From NCBI GenBank assembly GCA_949316235.1, contig OX438758.1:17827194-17891193 (forward strand): a DNA stretch of 64,000 bases. The letters are read 5' to 3'. Of this stretch, positions 11,440-23,170 are shown one piece after another. The notes under the pieces are model-generated. The model was not told the origin of the DNA and searched no databases. It saw only the letters and a program-made list of their open reading frames with translations. Each line of letters starts with the position of its first letter. Position 1 is the first letter of the stretch. The translations under genes were made by a program, and so were the position numbers. The stretch is from Oegoconia quadripuncta (lineage: Eukaryota; Arthropoda; Insecta; Lepidoptera; Autostichidae).

Positions 11440-11625
11440 AATACTAGCGATATTATCGATACTATCGATCCTTAATCGCCGTCAAGGATCGATACAATCG
11501 ATAGTATTGTTTTTACCGATTGTATTGCACTAAAAGAGATATCGATACTGTCGATACTATTGTTTTTTCTTATACTATCGGTAGACTATCGAAATGCTAT
11601 CGATACTGGACTATCGAGCGGCAAC
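11440..11625. promoter_or_regulatory. Cluster of ATCGAT motifs
   Basis: Six ATCGAT hexamers plus several TCGATA near-matches fall within about 170 bases. In Drosophila TATCGATA is the DRE/BEAF-32 recognition core at promoters and insulators. Whether it works so here is inference; a repeat origin is equally possible because some copies sit in inverted pairs (CGATACTATCGATCC and GGATCGATACAATCG). Confidence 0.35.
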
Positions 11626-11985
11626 ACTATATCTTATCTTCACTAAACCACATAATTGAGAACAAGCCCTATCCCTGTATAAAAAAAAACTTTCAGTGAA
11701 CATCGAAACATGAAATGAATGAAAAGAAAAATAGCTAGGCAAATAAAAAAAAGCGTAATTTCGCTCAGAACTTCAGTTTAATCAGGAGTCTAGTGGATAT
11801 TCAGCAGAATTAAAAGCCATGAAAACGTTTTTCTTCCGACTCCTCATTAAATTGCACGACACTAAAGTGTGAATCCAAATTATTCCCTGAAACGAGTTGA
11901 GTGATAAGGGGCCTTTTTAAATTAACTAGCGCCAGAAATAATTTGGTTCGCTTTATTAGAGTTCCGCATAAAATCCTTGTATTTT

Positions 11986-12258
11986 TTATTTTATGCACAA
12001 CGGGTTGGTACTTGACCTTAATCACACCTGATGTTAGTTGGTGGAACTAGCTATCTTGTCTCTGACAACCGGAGTACAATAATTGCTGCTTGGCGGTAGA
12101 TTTAGATAAGATGGTGGTAGCTAGCCAGGCGGACATTTAAAATGCTCTACCACCAACCAAACCGATTACTTAAATATGTACCCCGCTGAGGATCGAACCC
12201 GCGACGTCCGATTTGTAAACCCAATGTTGTTTATGAGCCACGGAAGCGTTTCCATTGA
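11986..12258 (-). repeat. tRNA-derived SINE, family 1
   Basis: Same body and 3' end as the 4021 copy. The tRNA-like head is present at about 12240-12185 but is missing a few bases (TTTATGAGCCACGG). A short internal deletion removes the GACCCGGAAACCCCAAC part. Confidence 0.8.
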
Positions 12259-12259
12259 A

Positions 12260-13090
12260 GGCGGTATTTAGCTTCCAATGTTCATAATATGTAAACAGGT
12301 AAGTTGTCCATCCGTTTAAAGATTTGATTATCTGATTGAGCTGAATTTTGGCACAATTATGTAAGTTTGATAACAATGCAATATTATGGTACCATCGGGC
12401 TGATCTGATGATAGAACTCCCTGATGACAAATAGCAAGATAGTCGAATTTGGGCTAGTTTGTTTTGTTGTCATGAGCACTTTCCAATTCAAAATTTGTCT
12501 TCTAAATTCAAAATTACCATAAAACAGAAACTATGGACAATTATAAAATTTTAATGATATTTAGTATCAGTAGTATTAGACTGTATTCAGATCATAAAGC
12601 AAGCATATACGAGTAGCTCATTGATATTCGCTGTTAATTTTTACCAACCTATGCGAAACTTGGAATTGGATTCCGATATTAATTAAAACACAGCCATTCA
12701 TAGAGCAAACGCCGCCTGACTCCTGGGCACCAGCTCAAGATTGTTGTAGGATACTTTCTATTGATAAATACTAATTTGTATTATAATAAATAAATTTTAG
12801 TTGGGTCCTACAGTGAGAATGAAAAAATACTGATGTTTTTAAAAACGTCACAAATAAATAACTTGACTCTGAAGTTACTGGTCTTGCTGTATCGCCGGAC
12901 TGATTCTTTATCAAAAGTATTGGGCTACCTGATCGTGCGATGAATTGACCACGTGCACAGATAAATATCCAAAGAAATCTGGTCCCATTATTTGTAAATT
13001 ATTTTATATAATCACTTAGGTATAAAACATATGGTTAATTATGAAATAATATTCGCCTATGATCGATTAAATTCATAAAATTGATTAAGC
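12260..13090. other. Unassigned AT-rich DNA
   Basis: No gene or matched repeat seen. Confidence 0.35.
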
Positions 13091-13092
13091 AC

Positions 13093-13198
13093 ATAAATAA
13101 ATAAATAACTTAATATCTTTGCTCATACACACAGCGCCATCTAGTTCCACACTAAGCAACTAGACTTGTATTATGGATACCAGATGGTTGATAAACTA
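13093..13198 (-). repeat. 3' part of tRNA-SINE family 2
   Basis: CATACACACAGCGCCATCTA through GATACCAGATGGTTGATAAA matches the SINE bodies at 48420-48480, 63434-63510 and 63915-63985. The tRNA head is absent. It stops exactly where the RTE fragment begins, so it marks an insertion junction or a 5' truncation. Confidence 0.75.
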
Positions 13199-13425
13199 CG
13201 CCTTTTTCTTTCAATCTCCTCTAATGCCGTTACCTCATCATTCACACCCTTTTCATTCATATCACCCCTCACACAATCCATCTGTCTTTTCCGTGGTCTC
13301 CCTTTCCAACCATCGACAACCATATTCATCATTCTCTTAGTAACCTGCGTTTCATTCCTCCTCATAACATGTCTATAATAAGCCAAATGATTTTCTTTCA
13401 ACTTTTCTATCATGGGTGCCATTTT
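13199..13425 (-). pseudogene. RTE-type LINE pol C-terminal remnant
   Basis: The minus strand reads IEKLKENHLAYYRHVMRRNE and then VDGWKGRPRKRQMDCVRGDM, the conserved tail of RTE-type reverse transcriptase ORFs in moths (pattern KL..NRL.W.GHVMRR, GRGRPKKRW.DCV). It is a fragment without the catalytic domain. Confidence 0.75.
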
Positions 13426-13429
13426 TAAA

Positions 13430-14280
13430 TTTAGTCTATAAACACATTCCTTATTTTATTCATCCTCGTCACCATCTCAACATTCTCATCTCCGCTGCAT
13501 GCAATTTTCTTTCATCCGTCGTCTTCATGGTCCAATGCTCCGATCCATACATTACGGATACGTCTTATTACGGATTGATAAGCCACCACAATATAACAGC
13601 AACAAGAAAATTACTACAAAAAACGAAACTTGAAATGGGGTGAGTGCAGTGTGAATACAAAAATGGACTCCATCGCAGCATATTCCGCAGCAATTGCCAC
13701 ATCAATATTGTAATAGAAAGAAATAAAAATCTTGACGTTTCCTTCTCTTCCCATGAAAGCAATGGTCAGTTCAGATGACACTTGTGACAGACCGGGTCAA
13801 AGGATTTCCCATCAAAAGAAATACGAATTCAATGACAACTCTCGCTATTCTATCAAATCAAACGAAATTGACTTCATTAGTCACTCAATACAAGATTCAT
13901 TCGAGTTTCAATCGGAAAAAGTAAAAACCAATACGCCACTAAATTAAATTCGTAGTCATAGAAATAATTCAAAAAATCCAGTTACTCAGATCGTTGAGAG
14001 CTTTTGCAGGGGTATATCAAAATGTTCCACTATTAATTTTCTACAATCTTACTTTTCTGGCGGATCATCTTATTTCGGACATTGATTATTGTTTCTGGAG
14101 TTGTCTTTTGCTTAGTGTTTTGTTTTTTTTTTTCACTAAATAGTGTATTTTTCGGTTCGTTTTTATTTTTATATTTTATTACTAGCTTACGATCTACTTG
14201 CTGAAAATTACGAGTAGATGACGCAATGATTAAAAGATTTTAATCTTCAGATTTTCTGATATTGGCGATAAGGAAATATG
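13430..14280. other. Unassigned DNA, probably decayed RTE sequence at left
   Basis: 13430-13580 (CATCTCAACATTCTCATCTC, then CATACATTACGGA) resembles upstream RTE pol sequence on the minus strand. The remainder has no supported feature. Confidence 0.35.
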
Positions 14281-14335
14281 GCATAAATTCTAGATCCAGC
14301 TGGATTCTTGCTTCTGCTGACTTCCTTCTCGATGT

Positions 14336-14484
14336 TGTTTCGGCCCACCCACGTGGAGGTGGGTGGGCCGAAACAGGCAACGCCGTAGTTGTGGCTGAAT
14401 TCTGTGCGGGTCATATATAATTAGACACATTGACACATATAATATATATAGTATACATATAAAGTGTGGACTACGGCGTTGCCT
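14336..14484. repeat. Nested inverted repeats
   Basis: A perfect hairpin GTTTCGGCCCACCCAC / GTGGGTGGGCCGAAAC lies at about 14336-14373. It is followed by AGGCAACGCCGTAGT at about 14374, whose exact inverse ACTACGGCGTTGCCT returns at about 14470-14484. The interval between holds an AT-rich loop with TATATA runs. Confidence 0.7.
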
Positions 14485-14489
14485 GCTAC

Positions 14490-16180
14490 GCAAAGGTCCT
14501 CTACGATACAGTTGGAGGGGCACAGACGGCAGGATAGGAAGGGCACCACGTTTTGAGAAGGGGTTCCACAGAGGCAGAGCATATGTAACTGGTTACAGAA
14601 TCCTCACTTCGCCGAATTTGCTTTACAGTAACCGACAGCAGCCTTTAGGTCAAATGGTTCAAAATTCACTTAACATAAAAATTAAAATACATAATTACAA
14701 ATAGTACTCTCCTACCTGCGGCATTGCTACTGTTTTTGCTGCACCGCCCTGAGGCATTGTGCGACGCATCTTATATTATGAAAAATACGCGGGTTTATAA
14801 TAAAAGTAATAACGAACTTAATAAGAGCATGGCGAAGATCCCGCGCACTATGAATGTTATAATAATATTTATTTGTTCTGAATGCTTCTCAACCTCTAGT
14901 GACGGAACCAACGGAACCTTCAAAACATATACAAGGCTTACTTTCCAGCCTTTAATCTTAGAAAAAAGCAAGTGCCGTGCTCCCATAATTCAAGCAGTAA
15001 ATCAGTAGGTAACGAAGAGAAATTCTTAATTTCGCAGCTTAAAAGGGCACTTGAATGGCGTCGCGATGTTTAATTTCCGCTCTAATACTGCGGGTGTTGG
15101 TATAATATGTCTGTATTTATGTTGGCCTTAATCCCATTAATATTACACAGTTATCAAGAACTCGTTAAAACGATTAGCCAAATTGAGCAAAGTTTCAATA
15201 GCTCTAGAAACATTTTTAAATGAGTTTTTCGGTGCATCGGAAAGTAACATTTTGAAATGAACTTTCTGAAGGAAGGTAGGAAGGTATTGAAAGCCATTGT
15301 TAGTCAAGACGGCGCCTTCAAAACACCAATTATTTAGATAGTTATTTAGATAGATATCTATAAAATCGTCGATTTGGTTATTGAAAACAAATTTTTCTAC
15401 ACCTCAGACTTCACCAAGTTCACCACATCCCAAAAATGTTTTCGTATCTATGTGTAATCTTTCTCACAAATGATAATACCTAAGGTTCGAAACCATCACA
15501 TTTGTGATTGGATATTAGGCCAACATCCAAGAGGAATAAAGTGATTCGAAACCGTAACAAGAATTCATTGTCTAAATTGAGCCAACTTTCTGCGGCAAAT
15601 GAGATGCTACGGAGGTCGTCAAGAAGTCAACGATAAATCCTCCGTTTATTTTACAGACCGAAATTAATCGAGAGTATTATCATGAATTGTACGTCAGGGA
15701 AATTTAGATTTATTATAAATGTTTGAAATTAAATTGACAAAGTAAACAATCCTCTGAGGCTCCAATTTAAATTAATTTGGTTTCAGTTAGATTCTCTTAA
15801 CTTATTTCATTAGGCGATTTGAAATTTGGGATGTCACCAAAAATTTCGTCATCAATTTCAATGGGAAATATTTTCCTAACAATGTTTTACTCATTCATTT
15901 GAGGTAGACCTTCTCTTTGCCAGGAGGCTGGCTGGGTGGGTAACACCTTTCTGTAAATAATTTAATTATTTCTGTAACTAAACCATGCGTTGTTTCGGTC
16001 AGAAGGGCTCTGTGAAGATTAAGAGATGGCTCTTTTGTAAATTTGTTCGATGGAGTGCCATGAAAACTCCATGAATGTCTTATTTTCAAAATGTAGGATT
16101 ATTCTTACCTATATACTATAATCCATATCCGTAATCCATACATATATTTTTGTGCGTAAATCTATTTCCAACGTAACATT
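14490..16180. other. Unassigned intergenic DNA
   Basis: AT-rich with scattered short open frames that show no recognisable domain. A 94-codon plus frame at 14724-15008 and its antisense frame are the longest and are not convincing. Confidence 0.35.
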
Positions 16181-16183
16181 CGT

Positions 16184-16480
16184 ATGAAAAGAACTCATTG
16201 GGCAGTCGCATTCGCTATTCGTTAAGCAATGCCTGGCGTGGTCTGTCCTTGGATGGGTGACCACTAGTGGCATACAAGTGCTAACACTTATAGTCAGTTC
16301 CAGAAGGTAGTTTTTTAAGCCAATACGATGGCTTAAAAACACTGAGTGTCAGTGGCCACTAATCTGACTCAAATTCACCAATCTGTACTGTGCCTGCTTG
16401 GTGGACTGTGGACCATAGCCTCTCCCAGTGAGAGGAAGCTGAGCCGCAATAGTAGGAACGTCGAAGGATACTGATGATAA
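16184..16480 (+). repeat. 5S rRNA-derived SINE, copy 1
   Basis: GTTAAGCAATGCCTGGCGTG followed by GTC.GTCCTTGGATGGGTGACC matches the internal promoter half of 5S rRNA (box A, intermediate element, box C). The body at 16290-16480 (GGCTTAAAAACACTGAGTGTC, then CCCAGTGAGAGGAAGCTGAG) is shared with the copy at 39199. It lacks the rest of a 5S gene, so it is a retroposon of SINE3 type and not an rRNA gene. Confidence 0.75.
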
Positions 16481-16528
16481 TGATGATTCTTATGAAATGA
16501 ATGTAACAGTAAACAGAATGTAACAATA

Positions 16529-17394
16529 TACAGGGTGAATTTGAATTCATATAATTCCCAATAACTGGTGACGCCACTCTTTATTGCAAACAACTTTCCC
16601 GAAGGAACCATAGCCAAATTCAATCAAAATATTTTCAATTACCCATACAAAGGAAATAATTCTGAAACCACCTTTAGTATGGAAGTCCAACAATTTTCGG
16701 CTGAATTCAGCTATGGTTCCTAGTGAAAAGGTATTCGTATGAAGATGTGGAGTCACTAGCCGCAAATTGTTGGTATTCCGCAAGTTGGTTGGTATTGTTG
16801 GTATTTGACGACCTGTTTGGTGTAGTGGTTAGAAACTCTGACTGCTATACCAAAGGTTTCGGGTTCAAATCCCGCTAGGGGCATATGTTTGTATGATGAA
16901 TATAGACATGTGTTTCCGAGTTATGGTTGTTTTTCATTTATATATGTATTTATTTACAAAAAGAAATGTATTTGTGTAGTATATGTGTGTATGTGTCCTA
17001 AAGCACAGGCTACCGCCTATTTTAGGCATCAGTCTTCACACGTACTCACCTGACTTAAGAAACACTTTTATCCTGTACATTTCTCTAAGCGTGAGTTTGT
17101 GAAGAACAAATAAAGATACATTTTTATTTATTATTATTTATATCAACCATCTGGGATCCACAACACAAGCCTATAGTTGCTTAATGTGGAATTAGATGGC
17201 GTTGTGTGTATGTCCAAGGATATTTATTTATTCCATACAAAAGGTGGTTTCAGAATGGTTAACTTTATATTATGGGTAATCGAAAACTTTTTGATCGAAT
17301 TCGACTATGGTGCCTTGTGGAAAGTTATTCGTAATCAATAGTGGCGTCACCAGCTGTTAACGGCAGTTGCACGAATTCAAATCCACCTTGTATT
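16529..17394. mobile_element. Inverted-repeat DNA transposon (MITE) carrying a SINE
   Basis: The ends are TACAGGGTGAATTTGAATTC (16529-16548) and GAATTCAAATCCACCTTGTA (17375-17394), imperfect inverses. Subterminal arms also pair: GGTGACGCCAC, GGAACCATAG and CTGAAACCACCTTT on the left; AAAGGTGGTTTCAG, CTATGGTGCC and GTGGCGTCACC on the right. A tRNA-SINE (16808-17232) lies between the arms. There is no transposase ORF. Confidence 0.75.
16808..17232 (+). repeat. tRNA-SINE family 2, with internal insertion
   Basis: The head GACGACCTGTTTGGTGTAGTGG has an A box TGGTGTAGTGG; the B box is GGTTCAAATCC at about 16863. The body ends with GATGGCGTTGTGTGTATGTC and a TATTTATTT tail. The segment at about 16981-17140, ending AATAAAGATACATTTTTATTT, is absent from other copies, so another 3' fragment probably inserted into it. 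Confidence 0.75.
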
Positions 17395-17399
17395 TGAGA

Positions 17400-17780
17400 A
17401 GCTCTTAAAGTTAAGATGTATTTGAGTATTTGGTCGGTTTTTAGGATCGAAGTTTAGTTTTTTTATCCTAATTTTGTTGGAAATTCGCCGGTCAAATTCT
17501 TAGTTATTTTTTATAGTTATTATAAATAGTTAAGTTTTATACAAAATTATGCATTTTTCACACACTTTTAGAATAACTTCGAAAAGCGAACATAATATTG
17601 CTTTTATAAAATCATTGAAGAGTACAAAAATGTTTCGTAAAACCATTCAGTTGTTAATAATGGCATGTCTCATATTGTTACAATTCGTTACATTATATTT
17701 TCGTGCTTTTCTTCAATTGTCTTTTTAGCTTTAATATTTAAGGGTTAATGCTATATTAATTAAGTGTCGATAAAGGTCGA
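17400..17780. other. Unassigned AT-rich DNA
   Basis: No gene or matched repeat seen. Confidence 0.35.
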
Positions 17781-17787
17781 CGTTATT

Positions 17788-17840
17788 TTTTTTTTTTTAT
17801 GATTGACTGGATTCGCGTTTGACGTAAATCAATCAAATTA
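17788..17840 (-). mobile_element. LINE 3' tail, CR1/Jockey-type family
   Basis: A T run followed by ATGATTGACTGGATTCGCGT matches the inverse of the tail of the LINE at 7763 (poly(A) preceded by CCAGTTAACCAT). Only the terminal 50 bases remain. Confidence 0.5.
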
Positions 17841-17869
17841 CTGACGTACTCACAATAGGTCAGATGCAG

Positions 17870-18540
17870 TCAAACACTAACCGACAAGCATGTATGGAAG
17901 CATTTGATGAGAGTGGAAGAAGCAAAAGTATTATGTCAGGATCGTTGCAAGTGAAAATGCAATAGTCTCTGCCTACCCCAACGGGAAACAGGCGTGAGCA
18001 TATGTATATGTATGTATGCGACATTAAATAGCAAGCTTTCAGACCACATTGTCAGCTGAGTTCGAGTTAGGGTGCTCTTAAGAGGCATTCCTGTGCAACG
18101 CGACTCAACTGTGAGAACGCATCTGTTATCCCAATAGTTTGATAAAGTATATCTTGAGCAGTAACGATAACTTCGAACCAACTCTCTTTGTTTGTTTTTT
18201 GACCCGTATAAAATATTATTTTCCTGCCCTTATTCCTCACTCGGTGGGTTCGCCACAATGTGTCTTCCTCTTTCACTCTCCTCTATCAGCCGTCATCTCC
18301 GTAGTCATCCCTTTCACACACATATCATACGCAGTCTACCCACACCTTCTTCGGTCTTCCTCTACCTCTGTTTCCCTCCACATTCATACTTAACATTTGT
18401 CTCATTACGTACCTTTTATCCCTCCTCATAATGTGCCCAAACCATGCAAACCTATTACTCCTTAACTTTTCACTCGTATAAAACAAAACACAAAAAATTG
18501 TTGGTGGAATTTTGGACGGCTCTTCTAGCGAAAAGATCAA
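17870..18540. pseudogene. Two RTE-type LINE pol fragments in opposite orientation
   Basis: 17885-18010 on the plus strand holds the 3' end with CTCTGCCTACCCCAACGGGA, also seen at 56260 (inverse) and 62549. 18540-18195 on the minus strand reads EKLRSNRFAWFGHIMRRDK and NVEGNRGRGRPKKVWVDCV, a typical RTE pol tail. The fragments face each other, so they are separate insertions or a rearranged copy. Confidence 0.7.
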
Positions 18541-18542
18541 TA

Positions 18543-18809
18543 TACAGGGTGTAACGGTTAAGTGTAGTCATATTTTAAGGGCTTGTTCTACCCATCAATA
18601 CGAACAACTTTTACTATGGGGGCAACTTCGAAATCGCGAAAAAAAAATCAGCTGTTTCATACATTGCATCGGGAGGTTATTGAAATTTTCTATGGAACAG
18701 CTGATTTTTTTTTCGCGATTTCGAAGTTGCCCCCATAGTAAAAGTTGTTCGTATTGATGGGTAGAACAAGCCCTTAAAATATGACTACACTTAACCGTTA
18801 CACGGTGTA
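18543..18809. mobile_element. Perfect-hairpin MITE
   Basis: The arms run from TACAGGGTGTAACGGTTAAG (18543) inward to TCGCGAAAAAAAAATCAGCTG and back as CAGCTGATTTTTTTTTCGCGA, ending CTTAACCGTTACACGGTGTA (18809). About 115 bases per arm pair almost perfectly around a roughly 40-base loop. Flanking TA may be the target duplication. It has no coding capacity. The TACAGGGTG start is shared with the element at 16529. Confidence 0.85.
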
Positions 18810-19720
18810 TGTTAGGTTCATAGTGTACTACTGTAATATGGGTACTTATTCTTACATTTATTTAACAAATACTGCGTGAAAAAGAAAATCGATGTCCGTT
18901 AAAGTACGTTTCGTTCCGTGTTTAAAAGTTTTGCTTTTTTTTTCCAAGACAGTCCTATAATTGAGTGAGACTTCAATCTCCCGGGGAATCAACTTATCGT
19001 CTGTCTGGCTATGCAACAAGTGTCTCACTGTAGATATTTGTAGCTTTTACTATTCAGAGATATACCGGAGGATTTGGCATAGGTAGTATATTTATTTTTT
19101 TCAAAATCATCATCGAATTAAGCGTTAATTGTGTCATTTAACGGTCGCGTTTGTAGTCTATTCCACATAATTACATTATTAAATAAATAAATTTGGAGAA
19201 AATATGACTTCCAAATAAATTTCGCATGGCAGGAGCCCTACAAATCCCGCCAATGGCTTATCTATCTCCGGCCGGCGCGTGTATCGATTATGGTTTTGAA
19301 AAATAAAAACAAACTACCTATGCCAATACCTTCTATTTCACTTACCTAATATGCCCTATTTCTTTCCATACAGTAAAATAACTCATCCGGTATTTTTTTG
19401 ACAAAAAGGATTAGTTAAGCAAACTTTTATCATACCACAAATGGTTTTTTCATAGTGTTGTGTTTCGGATGGCACTTTGACACTTACAGAGTTGGGAAAG
19501 AAAAACTGGCCAAGTGCGTGTCGGGCCACGCGCAGTGTAAGATTCCGTACTTGTCCGTCCTCACATGCGGACTTAGAACTCGGCTTTTTGTTGTTTGACA
19601 AATAATTTTCAAAGAAAACCTAGCACCAACAATAATAATGATCTAAGGATTTGCTAGGTGATTCAGATCATCGAACTAAATAAGATTTGAAATCGTGACA
19701 AAAGCTGCTATAAGAGAAGA
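18810..19720. other. Unassigned AT-rich DNA
   Basis: No supported feature. Several short open frames lack recognisable domains. Confidence 0.35.
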
Positions 19721-19723
19721 AGA

Positions 19724-19913
19724 GTTATCTAAATCTGCCGTCAAGCAAGCTGTAAATAGCATTGTTGTGGTCCGGTTGTCAAAGATAAGATAGCCAGTCC
19801 CCCAAATGCGTTGGGGTTTCCGGGTCAGTACGCTTCCACCTTCGACCTCATCTTCACTTAACATCAGGTGTGATTGAGGTCAAGTGCTAACCAGTTATGC
19901 ATTAAAAAAAAAA
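19724..19913 (+). repeat. tRNA-derived SINE family 1, 5' truncated
   Basis: TTATCTAAATCTGCCGTCAAGC through ATCAGGTGTGATTGAGGTCA, then an A10 tail at 19904-19913. The tRNA head is missing. Confidence 0.85.
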
Positions 19914-19919
19914 GAGTAC

Positions 19920-20550
19920 CAATCAGCACCGTAACAAGGTAAATTTAATTTAAATCCCTGTAATATTCATGTCTTCGATTTCACAAACTAGTTAATTTAA
20001 AAGGACCTGCATCATATACCTAAGTATAGTTGTAATCACAGACCGGACAAGGGACCAGTAAGCAAGATTTACAACTGGATTGGTGTGGGCCCTCTTTAAA
20101 TATTAACTGCCTCATGACACGGGTATAGGGACTGTGCCTGACGATAGTGGAACTAACTCTGTTTTAAAACTATGAGGTTATGCTTTTCATTTATTATTTT
20201 TACTTCAAATCGTGAAGCTCTTCAGTATTTTAGTTATTATCAAAAAAAGGAACTGTTATACCAAATTCATTCCAAATGTCCTCCTAAGTATGGAGCGGAC
20301 AAAGGAATATATTTCAACTTGTTGTCACCTTTTTTCTTAGTGTTGGGTCCCTAGAAGAATTACTTTGTTATCTAATATAAGTTCTTTTTATGGACATTAT
20401 TATTTATTATTTTCATCTAAAATACTGCATTTGATGATGTAGTTGTGGAAGTATGGACTGCAGAGAAGGAAAGATTACTAGAAGAGGAAGGAAAGAACTT
20501 AATTACTCGTATTGAATTCCGTGATGATAGGTTTGCATGGAAGAGATCGC
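19920..20550. other. Unassigned DNA
   Basis: No gene recognised. Short open frames only. Confidence 0.35.
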
Positions 20551-20775
20551 TGTTAGCGATAAGGCCGCTTAATTTGTAGTTTCTATAAGATATTTAAATG
20601 TACCTTCCTTATTTAAACAATAAAGCGTATTTGATTGATTGAAAGATATCCAAAATCTGCTACCGAAATAACCGGTGTGGGGTTCGTCAATATCTACAAC
20701 GAAAAGCGATGGTAATCTTATGTTGGAAAAAGCTTATGTTCAGCAGTGGAGATGTGTCCATATAATACCGTTTCT
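20551..20775 (+). mobile_element. LINE 3' ends, two fragments
   Basis: At 20620-20641 CAATAAAGCGTATTTGATTGATTG is a poly(A)-signal plus (GATT)n tail like that at 27752-27782. At 20690-20775 GCTTATGTTCAGCAGTGGAG is the Y-V-Q-Q-W pol end of RTE-type elements, also seen at 48949. Confidence 0.45.
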
Positions 20776-20779
20776 GTAG

Positions 20780-22130
20780 GCTAACCATCCAGAATACCTA
20801 TAATGAGTAATATGAAACTGTGAATTCAGGAATATTTTAAAGCAAAATAAACCTCGGCTTCTCAAGCCTATAACATCCTTCACTGTCTCTCTTTAACACA
20901 CGAGAAATATGGGAAGTTGTAAGCCGCTCGAAGACACTTTACGGTAGAGAAGAAATATGCGTAAATGTGAAAGAGTTCAGAACCATTAAATATGAATTTA
21001 ACATTAAAATGATCAAATGGTTGCTAAATATCTAACGAAACTAAAAATCTCCTTGCTGCAGTTTCTTCATTTTTTAGTTCGAGACATTGTAGCAATTTTC
21101 CAGAACTAGTTTTGTAAAAACGTTTACATACTTATTTTATTATTGTTATTATTCTTTAATGTGTCCATTGTTTCTATTCTGTCTTTTTTCAGTTCTTAAC
21201 ACAACTTCTTACCTATAGTTGTATTGTGTGTAGCGTCACTAGAATGAGGCACACTAACACGTCATTATTTCCAAGTGTTTAAATAAATATAGTAATGATC
21301 GTTGAAGAACTTGCAAATTAGTCTATCTACTCTATGATTTTCCTGTTCTACAAAAGAAAAACTTCAGCACATTCAACCTCATTGTAGCTGTAATCCTCTA
21401 TAAATATTTTAGGCCGTATTCATTCCCAGCGAGGCGTTTCATTAATTATACATTAATTATTGAGCTGATGTGTGGAAGATGTGAGAATTAGGTTTTGGAG
21501 CTTGGTACAGTCGGCATCAAACTGTTATAAATTTTAACCTGGGACCTTATATGAATCCAAACCAAACAAACCAACTGACTTCAATGAGTTTCCATTGTCC
21601 ATCTCCGAAGTATCTTCACTAAATTAATACTAAACACACTAAGGATACACTCAAACAAAAGGGAAGTATCGAATCGGTTCATAACTGGCCGAGATATCGC
21701 AGAATGTATATGTAAAAGATGAATAAAACGTCCTCTTGTTGAAATCGACTCTGATTCACATTCACACTAGTACAATATGTCTAAAAAAACCACATGAAAC
21801 ATATCTCCGTTATTTTATTCTAAACATTGGGATAGGGACTACAGACTGACTTAATATTTTGGCGTTATCCGTTTAGGTATACAGGTCGGCTGAGCTATTT
21901 ATTTAAATTTATGTATATTGTTTTATGTATTTTCCTCTAATATTTTTCCGTTACGAAATCTCGCGAGGGTAGCCACATACAGGCATACCCACAACCCTCA
22001 GCTAAGTCTATGGACATCAATCACAGTCCCGGACAGAGGTCGAGACACGCTACATACGGGTCGAAAGACATTGCAATCGCCTTATACCTTGTGTAGGTAA
22101 TTATTAAAGAAAAGAAAGAAGGAAATTAAA
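20780..22130. other. Unassigned AT-rich DNA
   Basis: No gene or repeat could be supported here. Confidence 0.35.
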
Positions 22131-22137
22131 GAAAGAT

Positions 22138-22740
22138 AAGTGTGTGGTCAAATGCGTATCCAGTTAATCATAAAAAAAAAATAGCACTGTGAACGAACAA
22201 GTCAGAGACCATCATCAGAATACGCCAGAAGTGGACGTTACTCGATTTTCAGCTCATCCAGCCGCTTGAGCAAATCGTTTTCTTTCACACGTAAATTTTC
22301 AAAGGAGCATTTTTCTGTGATACACGGTGATATTTTCCAAACTATGCAAGTATTTTGTTCAAATTACCCGCAAAATGTTTGTCTTCCATAAAAACGTCAA
22401 AATTAATTGAAAACATAAAAAAATTCAAGCCTACAAAAATACTATATTTGTTAATTTTGTCGATGTCACACGTCTGAATACCTTTAAATAGACGTACCTA
22501 TATCATTATACTGGATTATAGTGGATAGTCACACAGGATATGTGTACCAAAATAGGCGTATTAAAACGTTTTATATGGAACTGTGACGGACTGGAGACGT
22601 ATTGGACCACAATCTCACCTGGTGAAGTGAACACGAAGCTGATGATGAGGCACGTGATCGCAGTAAATGCCAATTTAGCTTAGAAAGGAATACCCCAAGA
22701 CAGTAAGATTCGGAGTACACAGACGCCGCGCCGGCAAGGA
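22138..22740. mobile_element. LINE 3' tails in opposite orientations, decayed
   Basis: GTGGTCAAATGCGTATCCAG then TTAATCATAAAAAAAAA at 22143-22183 is the plus-strand tail of the CR1/Jockey-type LINE. 22590-22740 (GACCACAATCTCACCTGGTG, then GATCGCAGTAAATGCCAATT) is a diverged minus-strand copy of its 3' UTR. Confidence 0.55.
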
Positions 22741-22949
22741 CTTCGATACCTTATAAATTGATAATAAAATTTAGAAAGGTCATGATATAATGAATGTTTG
22801 GTAGGTATATCAATAACAAACAGGTAGAAATGTCGGAGAAGTGGATAATAAATAAATAGGTAATCGTTTTTTCTCCACAATCAGACAAAGTAAGTAGGTA
22901 TACAGTATATATATTTTCCGCCAATACGCATTTCTATCTTCTAATTATG

Positions 22950-23170
22950 AGTTTGCGGCACTTGCCTTCGAGACTCTGGGCCCCTGGTCTTCAGACACCA
23001 AAAAATTCGTAAAGGCGGTGTCTGATAAGCTAATTGTGGCATCAGGTGATATAAGGGCGGGTTCTTTTTTCGCTCAAAGATTAAGCCTAGCAATTCAGCG
23101 GGGCAATGCAGCCAGTGTGTTGGGGACAATGCCCCAGGTGGGAGAGCTAGACGCTATACATTTTTTGTAA
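22950..23170 (+). pseudogene. Retroelement pol C-terminal remnant, copy 2
   Basis: The plus frame from 22949 reads YEFAALAFETLGPWSSDTKK, then SFFAQRLSLAIQRGNAASVL, then a stop at 23168. It is open for about 73 codons and is the least decayed of the four family copies in the window. Confidence 0.55.

Noticed and set aside
16195..16250. 5S rRNA gene
   Set aside because: Only the internal promoter half is present, it is diverged and it is joined to a repeated body; the same holds for the copies at 39199, 46630 and 62112.
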